Positions 17,902 through 25,671 of a stretch of 64,000 bases of DNA are shown piece by piece (the first letter of the stretch is position 1; each line of letters starts with the position of its first letter). The translations under genes were made by a program, and so were the position numbers. A model generated the notes under the pieces. That model was not told the DNA's origin and ran no database searches. It saw only the letters and a program-made list of their open reading frames with translations. The DNA is from Oceaniovalibus sp. ACAM 378 (GTDB lineage: Bacteria; Pseudomonadota; Alphaproteobacteria; Rhodobacterales; Rhodobacteraceae), in NCBI RefSeq assembly GCF_008085915.1, contig NZ_VSJK01000008.1:225360-289359 (forward strand), written 5' to 3'.

Positions 17902-18873
17902 TTGTTCTGGCGCGCCTATCACGAAACGACGCCCGGCCCGCGATGGGCCGGGCTGTTTGCCGAATACTGGCCCGTTTATCATCGCTGGTGGTCGCGCGAA
18001 GGCGTGTCCGTGCGCCCCAGCTATGCGGTGTGCCGCAGGGCCTTGATGGCGCATATGCCGGAAATCCTGCCACTGTATGACGATCTATGCGCGCTTGCCG
18101 GGGGCGGCGATCAGGCGGCACGGTTTCTCAGTTTCTATTGCCCGCCGCCCTATCTTTCCGGCTGTTCACAGGCGGTCTGGTCGGGCAAAGAACCGGTCTT
18201 GGTCAGAAATTATGACTATGATCCGCGGTCCTTCGATTCCCTTGTGCTGTCCACCGGCTGGCAGGGGCGGCGGGTGATCGGCACTTCGGACGGGCTGTGG
18301 GGGCTGGTCGATGGGATGAACGATGCCGGATTGGCGATATCGCTGACTTTTGGCGGTCGGCGGATCGTTGGCGACGGGTTCGGGGTGCCGCTGATCCTGC
18401 GCTATGTGCTTCAGGTCTGCGAGACGACCCAGCAGGCGGGCGAAGTGCTTGCCCGGCTGCCGACACATATGAGTTACAATGTCACGGTTCTGGACGCCAA
18501 GCGGCAGTATCTGACGGCCTTCATGGCACCGGACCGCAAGGCGGTGATCAGCCGTACCGCCGTGGCGACCAACCATCAGGAGGTCGTCGAATGGGTCAGC
18601 CACGCGCGCTTTACCGCAACGGTTGAGCGTGAGAGATTTCTTTTGCAACGCATGCAGTTACACCGCGATCCTGAAGAGAAATTCATTGGTGCCTTCCTGA
18701 AGCCGCCGCTGTATTCGACCGCTTTCGATGCCGGGTTCGGCACGCTTTATACTGCCGTCTATCGGCCGCGTCTCGGACGGATGGAGCTGCGCTGGCCCGG
18801 CACGGTCTGGCCTTTCAGCTTTGACAATTTCCCCGAAGAAGGGCGTCACGTCGCCATTCCCGGCGCGGCCTGA
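17902..18873 (+). CDS. C45-family autoproteolytic acyltransferase/amidase (Ntn hydrolase)
   Basis: About 323 residues. The sequence PYLSGCSQAVWSG followed by VLVRNYDYDP is the C45 signature (acyl-CoA:6-aminopenicillanate acyltransferase family). Cleavage before Cys88 would expose it as the nucleophile, leaving an 87-residue pro-part, close to the size known in the fungal enzyme. The family transfers or hydrolyses acyl groups on amines. The start is uncertain: no ATG or GTG gives a sensible N terminus without running 107 bases into the ATP-grasp gene, so TTG 17902, four bases after that gene's stop, is my choice; it has only a weak ribosome site. Coupling to the ATP-grasp stop would explain this. 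Confidence 0.78.
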   Translation: MFWRAYHETTPGPRWAGLFAEYWPVYHRWWSREGVSVRPSYAVCRRALMAHMPEILPLYDDLCALAGGGDQAARFLSFYCPPPYLSGCSQAVWSGKEPVLVRNYDYDPRSFDSLVLSTGWQGRRVIGTSDGLWGLVDGMNDAGLAISLTFGGRRIVGDGFGVPLILRYVLQVCETTQQAGEVLARLPTHMSYNVTVLDAKRQYLTAFMAPDRKAVISRTAVATNHQEVVEWVSHARFTATVERERFLLQRMQLHRDPEEKFIGAFLKPPLYSTAFDAGFGTLYTAVYRPRLGRMELRWPGTVWPFSFDNFPEEGRHVAIPGAA

Positions 18874-18922
18874 CACTGTCATAGGTGCTGCAACCTTGCC
18901 TCAGCCACCGAAAGGGCGCGAC

Positions 18923-20257
18923 ATGAGCCATATTTTCCCCCGCAATCCAAAATCACTGCCCCCCGTTGCTATTTCGGGGCAGGGATGCTGGCTGACCGAT
19001 GACACGGGCAAGCGGTATCTTGATGCGTCGGGCGGCGCGGCGGTGTCCTGTCTGGGGCATGGGGACAGGGCGGTGATCGATGCGGTAAAGGCACAGCTTG
19101 ACGTGCTGGCCTATGCCCACACGGGGTTTTTCACCAGCGAACCCGCGGAAATGCTGGCCGATTTGCTGATCGAACAGGCCCGCGCAATTCCCGGCAGCGA
19201 TCTGGATCGGGTCTATCTTGTCTCGGGCGGGTCCGAGGCGGTGGAAGCGGCGCTGAAACTGGCGCGGCAGTACCATGTCGAGCGCGGCGAACCCGAGCGT
19301 GGCCGGATCATCGCCCGCAAGCAAAGCTATCACGGCAACACTCTGGGCGCGCTGGCGGCGGGGGGCAATGAGTGGCGGCGGGAACAGTTTGCGCCGCTGC
19401 TGCTGGATGTCAGCCATATCGACCCCTGCTATGAATACCGCCTGAAAAATGACGACGAAACCCCCGAGGCTTATGGCCTGCGCGCCGCGAACCTGCTTGA
19501 GGAAGAACTGCTGCGCGTCGGCCCCGAAACCGTGATGGCCTTCATCGCCGAACCCGTGGTCGGTGCGACGGCGGGTGCGCTGACCCCCGCGCCGGGTTAT
19601 TTCGCCCGCATCCGCGAGATCTGTGACCAATACGGAATCCTGCTGATTCTGGACGAGGTGATGTGCGGCATGGGGCGCACCGGCCATCTGTTCGCCTGCG
19701 AGGCTGAAGACGTGGCCCCGGATATCCTGTGTATCGCCAAAGGCTTGGGCGCCGGATATCAGCCGATTGGCGCGATGCTCTGTTCGGCGCATATCTATGA
19801 CACGATTGTGCAGGGTTCCGGGTTTTTCCAGCACGGTCACACCTATATCGGCCATCCGGCGGCGGCTGCGGCGGGGCTGGCGGTGGTAACGGCACTGCTG
19901 GACCGCGGATTGGTGGCGCGGGCAGGCACACAGGGCGATAAGCTGCGCGGGATGTTGGAGCGCACTCTGGGCCAACACCCCCATGTGGGCGACATCCGTG
20001 GTCGGGGGAGCTTTATCGGGCTGGAACTGGTCGCCGACCGGGCCACCAAGGCCCCCTTCGCCGCGTCGCGCGCAATCGCAGCCAAGGTGAAGAAGGCAGC
20101 CTTTGCCGAGGGCCTGATTTGCTATCCGATGTCGGGCACCATCGACGGACGTTTGGGCGACCACATCCTGCTGGCCCCGCCGTTCATCATTACCGACGAA
20201 GAATGCGGCTTTCTGGTCGAATGGCTTGCCAAGGCGATTGCGGTGGCGCTGGGGTGA
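18923..20257 (+). CDS. Class-III aminotransferase of the five-gene amine cluster
   Basis: This is a 444-residue PLP aminotransferase (LTDDTGKRYLDASGGAAVSC, LVSGGSEAVEAALKLARQYH, LILDEVMCGMGRTG, Schiff-base Lys273 in CIAKGLGAGYQPIG). It differs clearly from the GABA-type enzyme at 6471 and is of the kind annotated broadly as aspartate aminotransferase family; members act on omega-amino groups of diamines, beta-alanine, taurine and similar. ATG 18923 follows GAAAGGG and sits 49 bases after the C45 gene. It ends the five-gene set; immediately afterwards base composition drops sharply. Likely job: oxidative removal of an amino group from the amine product. Confidence 0.88.
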   Translation: MSHIFPRNPKSLPPVAISGQGCWLTDDTGKRYLDASGGAAVSCLGHGDRAVIDAVKAQLDVLAYAHTGFFTSEPAEMLADLLIEQARAIPGSDLDRVYLVSGGSEAVEAALKLARQYHVERGEPERGRIIARKQSYHGNTLGALAAGGNEWRREQFAPLLLDVSHIDPCYEYRLKNDDETPEAYGLRAANLLEEELLRVGPETVMAFIAEPVVGATAGALTPAPGYFARIREICDQYGILLILDEVMCGMGRTGHLFACEAEDVAPDILCIAKGLGAGYQPIGAMLCSAHIYDTIVQGSGFFQHGHTYIGHPAAAAAGLAVVTALLDRGLVARAGTQGDKLRGMLERTLGQHPHVGDIRGRGSFIGLELVADRATKAPFAASRAIAAKVKKAAFAEGLICYPMSGTIDGRLGDHILLAPPFIITDEECGFLVEWLAKAIAVALG

Positions 20258-20449
20258 TCGGGCGAAAGGAGGCGGGGGGAAGGGCTGTGTGGGCGAACCG
20301 CACTTTCGCTGCACTTGCACCAATGTCGGCTATGGGTAGCCCGTAAGTACTGGCATAAGCACCGGTGGCCGGTGTCAGAGGGCACGAGATTGTGCAGGAT
20401 TCAGGTTCTCTTCATATTATCATCATGGGATAGGGCAGGGGTTTTGGAA

Positions 20450-21439
20450 GTGAAAATCGAGACAGGCGAACTGTCGGAGTCCTATTGCCTCTTCGAGGCT
20501 TTCACAGACGGACAAATACTTCAAATTGACGCAGATCAGTATGCGACGCTCAACGACGCGCTCACGACCGTCGTTTCTGCGTTGGAAATCGAGGAGCTAT
20601 TCCAAATATTCGCACAGTCTTTTCTCAGGTTTGAAAAGGATTTGTTAGATGTGGCTTTTGAGTATACCTATACGAACATGTGCGGTTTAGCTGAACTTGA
20701 AAAGTTCCTCAGCAATTCTCGAAACCGGTTCAATGTTAATATAATCACATTGCTAACATCGTTTAAAAGCTATGTAGATCAAAGCGACAGAATTCTGAAA
20801 TATGCGAGCCCCTTAACAGAAGCAAGGGAATTAAATAAGAAATTAGGAAATGACGCATTTGACACTCACTTTAGTTATAGAGTTTGTGATCAACTTAGAA
20901 ATTATGCACAACATCATGCTCTTCCACTGGGCGGGTTTTCTATTGGCTTCGGTGCAAACTTTGTCCGTGATGATGCTGGGATTGTTAGGAGATTGAATTC
21001 TGGTTATGGTGTCTCTCCGTGGCTCGACGTTACGAAGTTCAAGAGTTCTCCAAAAATGAAACCTGCCCTCCACTGTGAGCTTGGTGATCTCGGCTACAAA
21101 AAAATTGACATGAAGTGGCTTGTTCGTTCCTTTGCCGGAGCTGTGTACAGCCGTCACGCAAAACTTCGAGAGCGTTTGAAGCCCAAAATTCAGGATGCCG
21201 GTATAAAAATTGCTGAGGGATATGAATTGGCTGACGTTGCAAAAGGCAGCGAAGCAAAATTCCTCGAGCTGCATGGGGGCGGCAAAGAACGTTCCATGAG
21301 AAAGGATCTGGCCGCTAAGGTTCTAAGTGATTTTGAAACCTACGCGTCACTAAAGAACGCGGACCAAATATACGTTACGTCGCAAATAAAGCCAGATGCC
21401 GCGTCTTACTCGGGCCCAGATGGTTTGCAGCCACAGTAG
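20450..21439 (+). CDS. Hypothetical protein with HEPN-like R-x4-H motif on an AT-rich island
   Basis: About 329 residues, with no signal peptide or membrane span and much helix. LRNYAQHH at about 149-156 gives Arg150-x4-His155, the spacing of the catalytic R-x4-6-H motif of HEPN RNases, flanked by predicted helices as in that fold. The C-terminal half is basic (KLRERLKPKIQDAGIKI). Base composition is far more AT-rich than both neighbours and codon use differs (many AAA, TTA, ATA), so recent acquisition is likely. Starts are ambiguous; GTG 20450 is preferred since AGGGG lies 8 bases before it, with TTG 20444 as alternative. No partner antitoxin or helicase is present. The HEPN link is my inference. 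Confidence 0.6.
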   Translation: MKIETGELSESYCLFEAFTDGQILQIDADQYATLNDALTTVVSALEIEELFQIFAQSFLRFEKDLLDVAFEYTYTNMCGLAELEKFLSNSRNRFNVNIITLLTSFKSYVDQSDRILKYASPLTEARELNKKLGNDAFDTHFSYRVCDQLRNYAQHHALPLGGFSIGFGANFVRDDAGIVRRLNSGYGVSPWLDVTKFKSSPKMKPALHCELGDLGYKKIDMKWLVRSFAGAVYSRHAKLRERLKPKIQDAGIKIAEGYELADVAKGSEAKFLELHGGGKERSMRKDLAAKVLSDFETYASLKNADQIYVTSQIKPDAASYSGPDGLQPQ

Positions 21440-21629
21440 TTGCCGAGCGCATCAACCTGAGTGTGTGCAAGACCTTAATGAATTGCGGGTTCTTTGACTT
21501 CAGACATTCCTGAGACGCGCAAAATTTGTCAATGTGGGCGCCAACCAGCCACCCACATGCACCAAACCGCCGGGGGTGGACACCGGGCAGGTTTCCCCTA
21601 GCCTTGGGGTGAATATCACGGAGATGCAG

Positions 21630-23996
21630 ATGACCCTGGCCGATCGTATCACGGTGGATGACGCCACTGCACAGGCCGCTGCGAATGAATGCAGGCGGCT
21701 TTACACCCTGTCGGAAAGCGCTTTTGCGGCGGAACAGAGCATTGCGCGTCGGCTGGGCGGCCATGTGGAGGGCGATATCGCCTGTTTCGGGTTCTGGACG
21801 CCCGAATTGCTGGACAACCGGATCCCCGAGGGCGAGGTGTTTCTGGAACTGCTGCGGCCCGAAGCGCCGTTGGATCTGACGCTGGGCACACGGGAAGTAC
21901 GGTTTGACCGGGTGCTGCTGCCGACTGTGCGTGCCGATGCCCACACCTTTGCCGCCGCAAAGGGCGTCGTTGCCGGAACCCGTGAACAGGTCGGTGACTT
22001 TTACGCGCTTGTCTGGCGCGACGCCGATGGCGGCTGGCACCGCATTCTTGATCCGCTGGCGATGTCGCTGCCGTTTGGCGCATTTGCCCCGGCCGAGCTT
22101 TATGACGTGGCGGCGATGCAGGCCGGGCGTGGCGATGCCGGGTATTGGGCCGCCCTGAAGGGGGACGCGCCGCATAAATTCGGACCCGCGGTGAATATCT
22201 TGCAAATCCATGTGCCCACCGCGACCGCGGGCGGTACCTTGGCCAGCCTGACACGGTATTACGCCCGCCTGTCGGAGCGGGTGGGGCAGGGGCTGCCTCT
22301 GGAACCCGGGGATCGGCTGTTTCTCGGCTATGATGCGGTACAGCTTTTGCCGGTGGAACCCACGACGGTCTATGAGAAAGGCCCCGGATTCTGGCAGGAT
22401 ATCGTGTCGGATGAGCCGGTCGCAGAAGTCGCCCTTGCACGACCCGATACGACCAACTGGGGCTATGATATTGTGATTGCCGGCATGGGCACGGTGAATT
22501 CCGTGCTGCTGGAATCCGGCCGCCCCGATGAGCTGGTCGATTTCGCCGCCGTCCTGCATAATTTCCCGGGCAAGCCAAAGATGCTGATTTTCGACGTGGT
22601 CTTTGGCCATTCCGACAATCAGGGACTGGGCGTGCTGAACGGGCATTTCTTTGCCGGGCCGAACATGTATGGCCAGAATCTCGATTACCGGAACCCCGCC
22701 GTACGCGCGATCCTGCTGGAAATGCAGCGGCGCAAGGTGGATTTCGGCGCGGACGGCGTGCGGGTGGACGGGGCGCAGGATTTCAAGCTCTGGAACCCCT
22801 CGACCGGCATGATGGAGCATGACGACGCCTATCTGCAATCCATGGCCGATCTCGGGCAATGTGTGGCCGGAACCCAATTTCGTCCCTGGTTCATCTTTGA
22901 GGATGGCCGCCCCTGGCCGGATGAGGATTGGGAGCTTTCAAGCACCTATCGCAGCGTTATCGAGGCGCAGAACGACGCCGACGTGTTCCAATGGGGCCCG
23001 CTGACCTTTGCCCATAACACGCCGTTTCTTTACACCTACTGGCTGTCGAAATACTGGCGCATCCGCGAAATGCTTGACGTTGGACAGAACTGGATCTCGG
23101 GCACGTCGAACCATGATACCCTGCGCCGGGGCACTCAGGTTTCGCCGAAAATGAACGTCAACACCCGGCTGGGCAAGACCCGGATGGAGATTCTGGAAAA
23201 GGCATATGACAATCCGGTCGTCCATGCGCTGACCTATGGGGTGCTGCCGGGCGTGCCGATGGATTTCCTGAACGCCACGGCGCGCGCGTCATGGGGGTTC
23301 ATCCGCAATCAGGATGATACATGGGGCGTCAAGGTGGTGGCCGAAGAGGCGATATCGCTGAAATGGCAGGTCGATGAATACAGCTATTCCCGCGACAGCA
23401 ATTTCCGGCGGCTCAAGGCGATGGGATACGAAACCCGCGAAGATCTGCTGCGATTCTTCGAATTCCTGCCCGCGCTGGTCGATGTGACGGACTATGATCT
23501 GGACGAGATCGCCCGCCTGCTCAGTCAGGCCGAGCCGGAACTGGCCGGGCCGCATCCGTTCACGGTGCAGGCGCTGAAGGATATCGCGCGGGCCTGGATG
23601 GATGACATGCATGATTACTGCAATGTCGCCCATCACCTGACGGCGCTGTCACATGTGCAGACGGATTTCGCTTTGGGGTTGCGCACGTTCCGCCGCGCCC
23701 GGCCATGGCTGCGCGGTGCCTTCGGGCCGGGGGATCATTTCGATTACCTGCAACCGATCGCCGGTCGCACCCTGTTTCGTGCCCTGCGCAACGGGCCGGA
23801 CGAACAGATTTTCGCGCTGCTGCATATGGAGGGCAAACCAACCGAGATGATCGAGCCTTTGGCCATGGATGTGCCGGGGCTGGAGGGTGGTGGTTGGGTG
23901 CTGCGGCTGAAAACTCCGGGATTCGACGATGGATATGAGGGTGGCCCGATCGAGTTGCACGATTCCATGGGGCTGATCTTTACCCGTCCGCGATGA
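21630..23996 (+). CDS. GH13-like glycoside hydrolase, probable glucosylglycerol hydrolase
   Basis: The 788-residue protein has GH13 catalytic signatures: nucleophile Asp380 in DGVRVDGAQDF, likely acid/base Glu424 in FIFEDGRPW, and transition-state His495-Asp496 in SNHDT. An alpha-amylase-type barrel is thus likely. The N-terminal part (LYTLSESAFAAEQSIARRLG, then CFGFWTPEL) matches what I remember of glucosylglycerol hydrolases (GghA), which split the osmolyte 2-O-glucosylglycerol into glucose and glycerol. No synthesis genes (ggpS/ggpP) are near, so a role in using external or recycled osmolyte is plausible. ATG 21630 is preferred over 21624 because GGAG ends 6 bases before it. It directly follows the AT-rich island. 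Confidence 0.78.
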   Translation: MTLADRITVDDATAQAAANECRRLYTLSESAFAAEQSIARRLGGHVEGDIACFGFWTPELLDNRIPEGEVFLELLRPEAPLDLTLGTREVRFDRVLLPTVRADAHTFAAAKGVVAGTREQVGDFYALVWRDADGGWHRILDPLAMSLPFGAFAPAELYDVAAMQAGRGDAGYWAALKGDAPHKFGPAVNILQIHVPTATAGGTLASLTRYYARLSERVGQGLPLEPGDRLFLGYDAVQLLPVEPTTVYEKGPGFWQDIVSDEPVAEVALARPDTTNWGYDIVIAGMGTVNSVLLESGRPDELVDFAAVLHNFPGKPKMLIFDVVFGHSDNQGLGVLNGHFFAGPNMYGQNLDYRNPAVRAILLEMQRRKVDFGADGVRVDGAQDFKLWNPSTGMMEHDDAYLQSMADLGQCVAGTQFRPWFIFEDGRPWPDEDWELSSTYRSVIEAQNDADVFQWGPLTFAHNTPFLYTYWLSKYWRIREMLDVGQNWISGTSNHDTLRRGTQVSPKMNVNTRLGKTRMEILEKAYDNPVVHALTYGVLPGVPMDFLNATARASWGFIRNQDDTWGVKVVAEEAISLKWQVDEYSYSRDSNFRRLKAMGYETREDLLRFFEFLPALVDVTDYDLDEIARLLSQAEPELAGPHPFTVQALKDIARAWMDDMHDYCNVAHHLTALSHVQTDFALGLRTFRRARPWLRGAFGPGDHFDYLQPIAGRTLFRALRNGPDEQIFALLHMEGKPTEMIEPLAMDVPGLEGGGWVLRLKTPGFDDGYEGGPIELHDSMGLIFTRPR

Positions 23997-24000
23997 CAGG

Positions 24001-24265
24001 CTGAGCGTCCTGTTCAACGCCACCTTAGCCCGGCTGTTCGCGGTTCAGGACGGCGACCGTCCAATGATTTTGGCGGGTGCGGTGGCTCTGCCTGCTGGTA
24101 CTGGCGCTGTTGCCGACGCTGATGGCACTTTTTCTGTGGCCATCGGGCGACCCTTCAGTGATCGAACACCGCCACGACGATCTGCCGCAAGAACACCCGC
24201 ACCTGACCGGCGGCAGGCGTCATTCCCATGCGTTTGTGATCGACGATCTTCATCGCCAATGGCCG
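24001..24265 (+). pseudogene. Decayed C-terminal fragment of an MFS transporter
   Basis: Two rightward frames join into a typical MFS ending. Frame one from 24001 reads LSVLFNATLARLFAVQDGDR and PMILAGAV; a +1 shift near 24077 gives WLCLLVLALLPTLMALFLW, then HRHDDLPQEHPHL and HAFVIDDLHRQWP. The His-rich DDLP tail closes many Rhodobacterales MFS proteins as I remember them. There is no start or ribosome site and no stop after the tail. It lies between the hydrolase stop and the M48 gene. Confidence 0.45.
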
Positions 24266-24299
24266 TGCGCCTTTGGCACGGGTCGGAATTTGAGTATTT

Positions 24300-25001
24300 T
24301 TACAAAGGTGAAACAGGGGGGCGCGCCCACCGCGCCTCGTTCGCCTCAATCGCGGCGATCCGGTCGGTGGTTTTCGGATGGCTCATCATCCAGGCGGGCG
24401 CCGCGCCGCCCCGGCCTTCGGTGAGCGCATCGAGTTTGGTGAACAGGGTTTTTTGCGGCGCGGTGCCGATCCCGGATTTGAACAGCAGCGCCGAGGCATA
24501 GGCGTCGGCCTCGTATTCATCGTTGCGCGACAGGCGGGCGACCAGAAGCGAAGTGAGCATGCCCGCCGCCCAGACCCCAACCCCCGGAAGAAACCGCGAC
24601 AGGACCATCGCCAATGCAGTGCGCAGCGCATTCTGGCCGGCGAAATCGATCATTCGACGCCGGGAATGCCCCAGCGCCACATGGCCCAACTCATGCGCGA
24701 TGACCGAGGCGAGTTCTTCTCCGGTCACATGACCCGTGCGATAGCGTTCGTAAAACCCGCGGGTGATGAAGATCCGCCCGTCGGGCGAGGCCAGCCCATT
24801 GACCGGTGAAACTTCATAGATATGGACGCGGATGCGCGGCAGATCCAGCGCGGCCGCCATCCGGTCGCAAAGTGCGCGCAACCCGGTGTCGGCCAGTTCG
24901 GAAGATTTCGCGTCCAGCTCGCGTCGCGTATTCCAGGCGGAAAAGCGATACATCGCAATGCCGTAAAGCAACATCAGCAGGATCGGTGCGAACTTCAGCA
25001 T
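24300..25001 (-). CDS. M48-family zinc metalloprotease
   Basis: 233 residues with an N-terminal signal anchor (KFAPILLMLLYGIAMYRF) and the zinc motif H103-E-L-G-H107 in IAHELGHVALGHSRRR. SRNDEYEADAYAS supplies the third zinc ligand, as in HtpX and Ste24-type peptidases. It probably degrades or processes membrane-associated proteins on the periplasmic or cytoplasmic face. At 233 residues it is shorter than HtpX (about 290). It is the last gene of the leftward operon, 39 bases after the DUF6653-type gene. Confidence 0.88.
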   Translation of the reverse strand: MLKFAPILLMLLYGIAMYRFSAWNTRRELDAKSSELADTGLRALCDRMAAALDLPRIRVHIYEVSPVNGLASPDGRIFITRGFYERYRTGHVTGEELASVIAHELGHVALGHSRRRMIDFAGQNALRTALAMVLSRFLPGVGVWAAGMLTSLLVARLSRNDEYEADAYASALLFKSGIGTAPQKTLFTKLDALTEGRGGAAPAWMMSHPKTTDRIAAIEANEARWARPPVSPL

Positions 25002-25040
25002 GGTCTAGATATGGGGCGGCTTGGGGCGCGCGGCAAGGGA

Positions 25041-25547
25041 TCAGCGCAGCCAGGCGGCATAGGGGGGATGATGAACGGCCATGTCATCGAACAGCCACAC
25101 CATGCGGTCGAGAAACCACAGCTTGACGATCAGCGTCAGCACCACGCCAAGCGCACTGGCCCAGGGATCAAGCACCCACAGCCCCCAGATCATCGGCGCC
25201 AGACCGATCACCGGCATGATCGACAGCCAGGCGGCGGCGCGGGAATGGTGGCGGGGGATCGGCACAACAGCGGCGTTCAGCCAGACCCGTTCGCCCATCA
25301 CGGCGCGTGACATCCAGCCCCGGGTGCTGAGTGGCGGGCCAAAAGCGCGGGGGTTGATCCATGTCCAGACCACCAGCAGAGCCAGCGGAATGAGGCACCA
25401 CCAGCCAATCCAGACCCGGGAAAAGATCGCCATAGCCGCCAGCGGCAAGACGGGCATGCGGGTCAGGCCGGACCATGGGTTCGCGTGCCGCTCCCACACG
25501 GGGTCGGTCATCGCGAATGCGGCGGCAAGGCGGCCCATCACGGCCAT
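25041..25547 (-). CDS. DUF6653-type membrane protein
   Basis: This 168-residue protein opens MAVMGRLAAAFAMTDPVWER and continues HANPWSG, as I remember for DUF6653. It has two membrane regions: paired helices at about 40-65 and another Trp-rich pair at about 110-150. Function is unknown. Its ATG at 25547 is fixed by GGAGG seven bases upstream. It lies in line with the VWA and M48 genes, so membrane quality control or complex assembly is a contextual guess. Confidence 0.75.
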   Translation of the reverse strand: MAVMGRLAAAFAMTDPVWERHANPWSGLTRMPVLPLAAMAIFSRVWIGWWCLIPLALLVVWTWINPRAFGPPLSTRGWMSRAVMGERVWLNAAVVPIPRHHSRAAAWLSIMPVIGLAPMIWGLWVLDPWASALGVVLTLIVKLWFLDRMVWLFDDMAVHHPPYAAWLR

Positions 25548-25671
25548 TGTGATCCTCCGGCTTTGGTCATGCACCAGATATGCCTTGGACGGCGACGGAA
25601 GGAAAGCGGGCTGCGCGCTCCAAAGACATCCCGGCGGCGCATACAGGAAAGGTGTGGAGGAATAACCCAAC

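Noticed and set aside
24064..24501. Rightward 145-residue frame
   Set aside because: Only its first part matches transporter-like text; the rest is the antisense of the M48 gene. Treated as a remnant.
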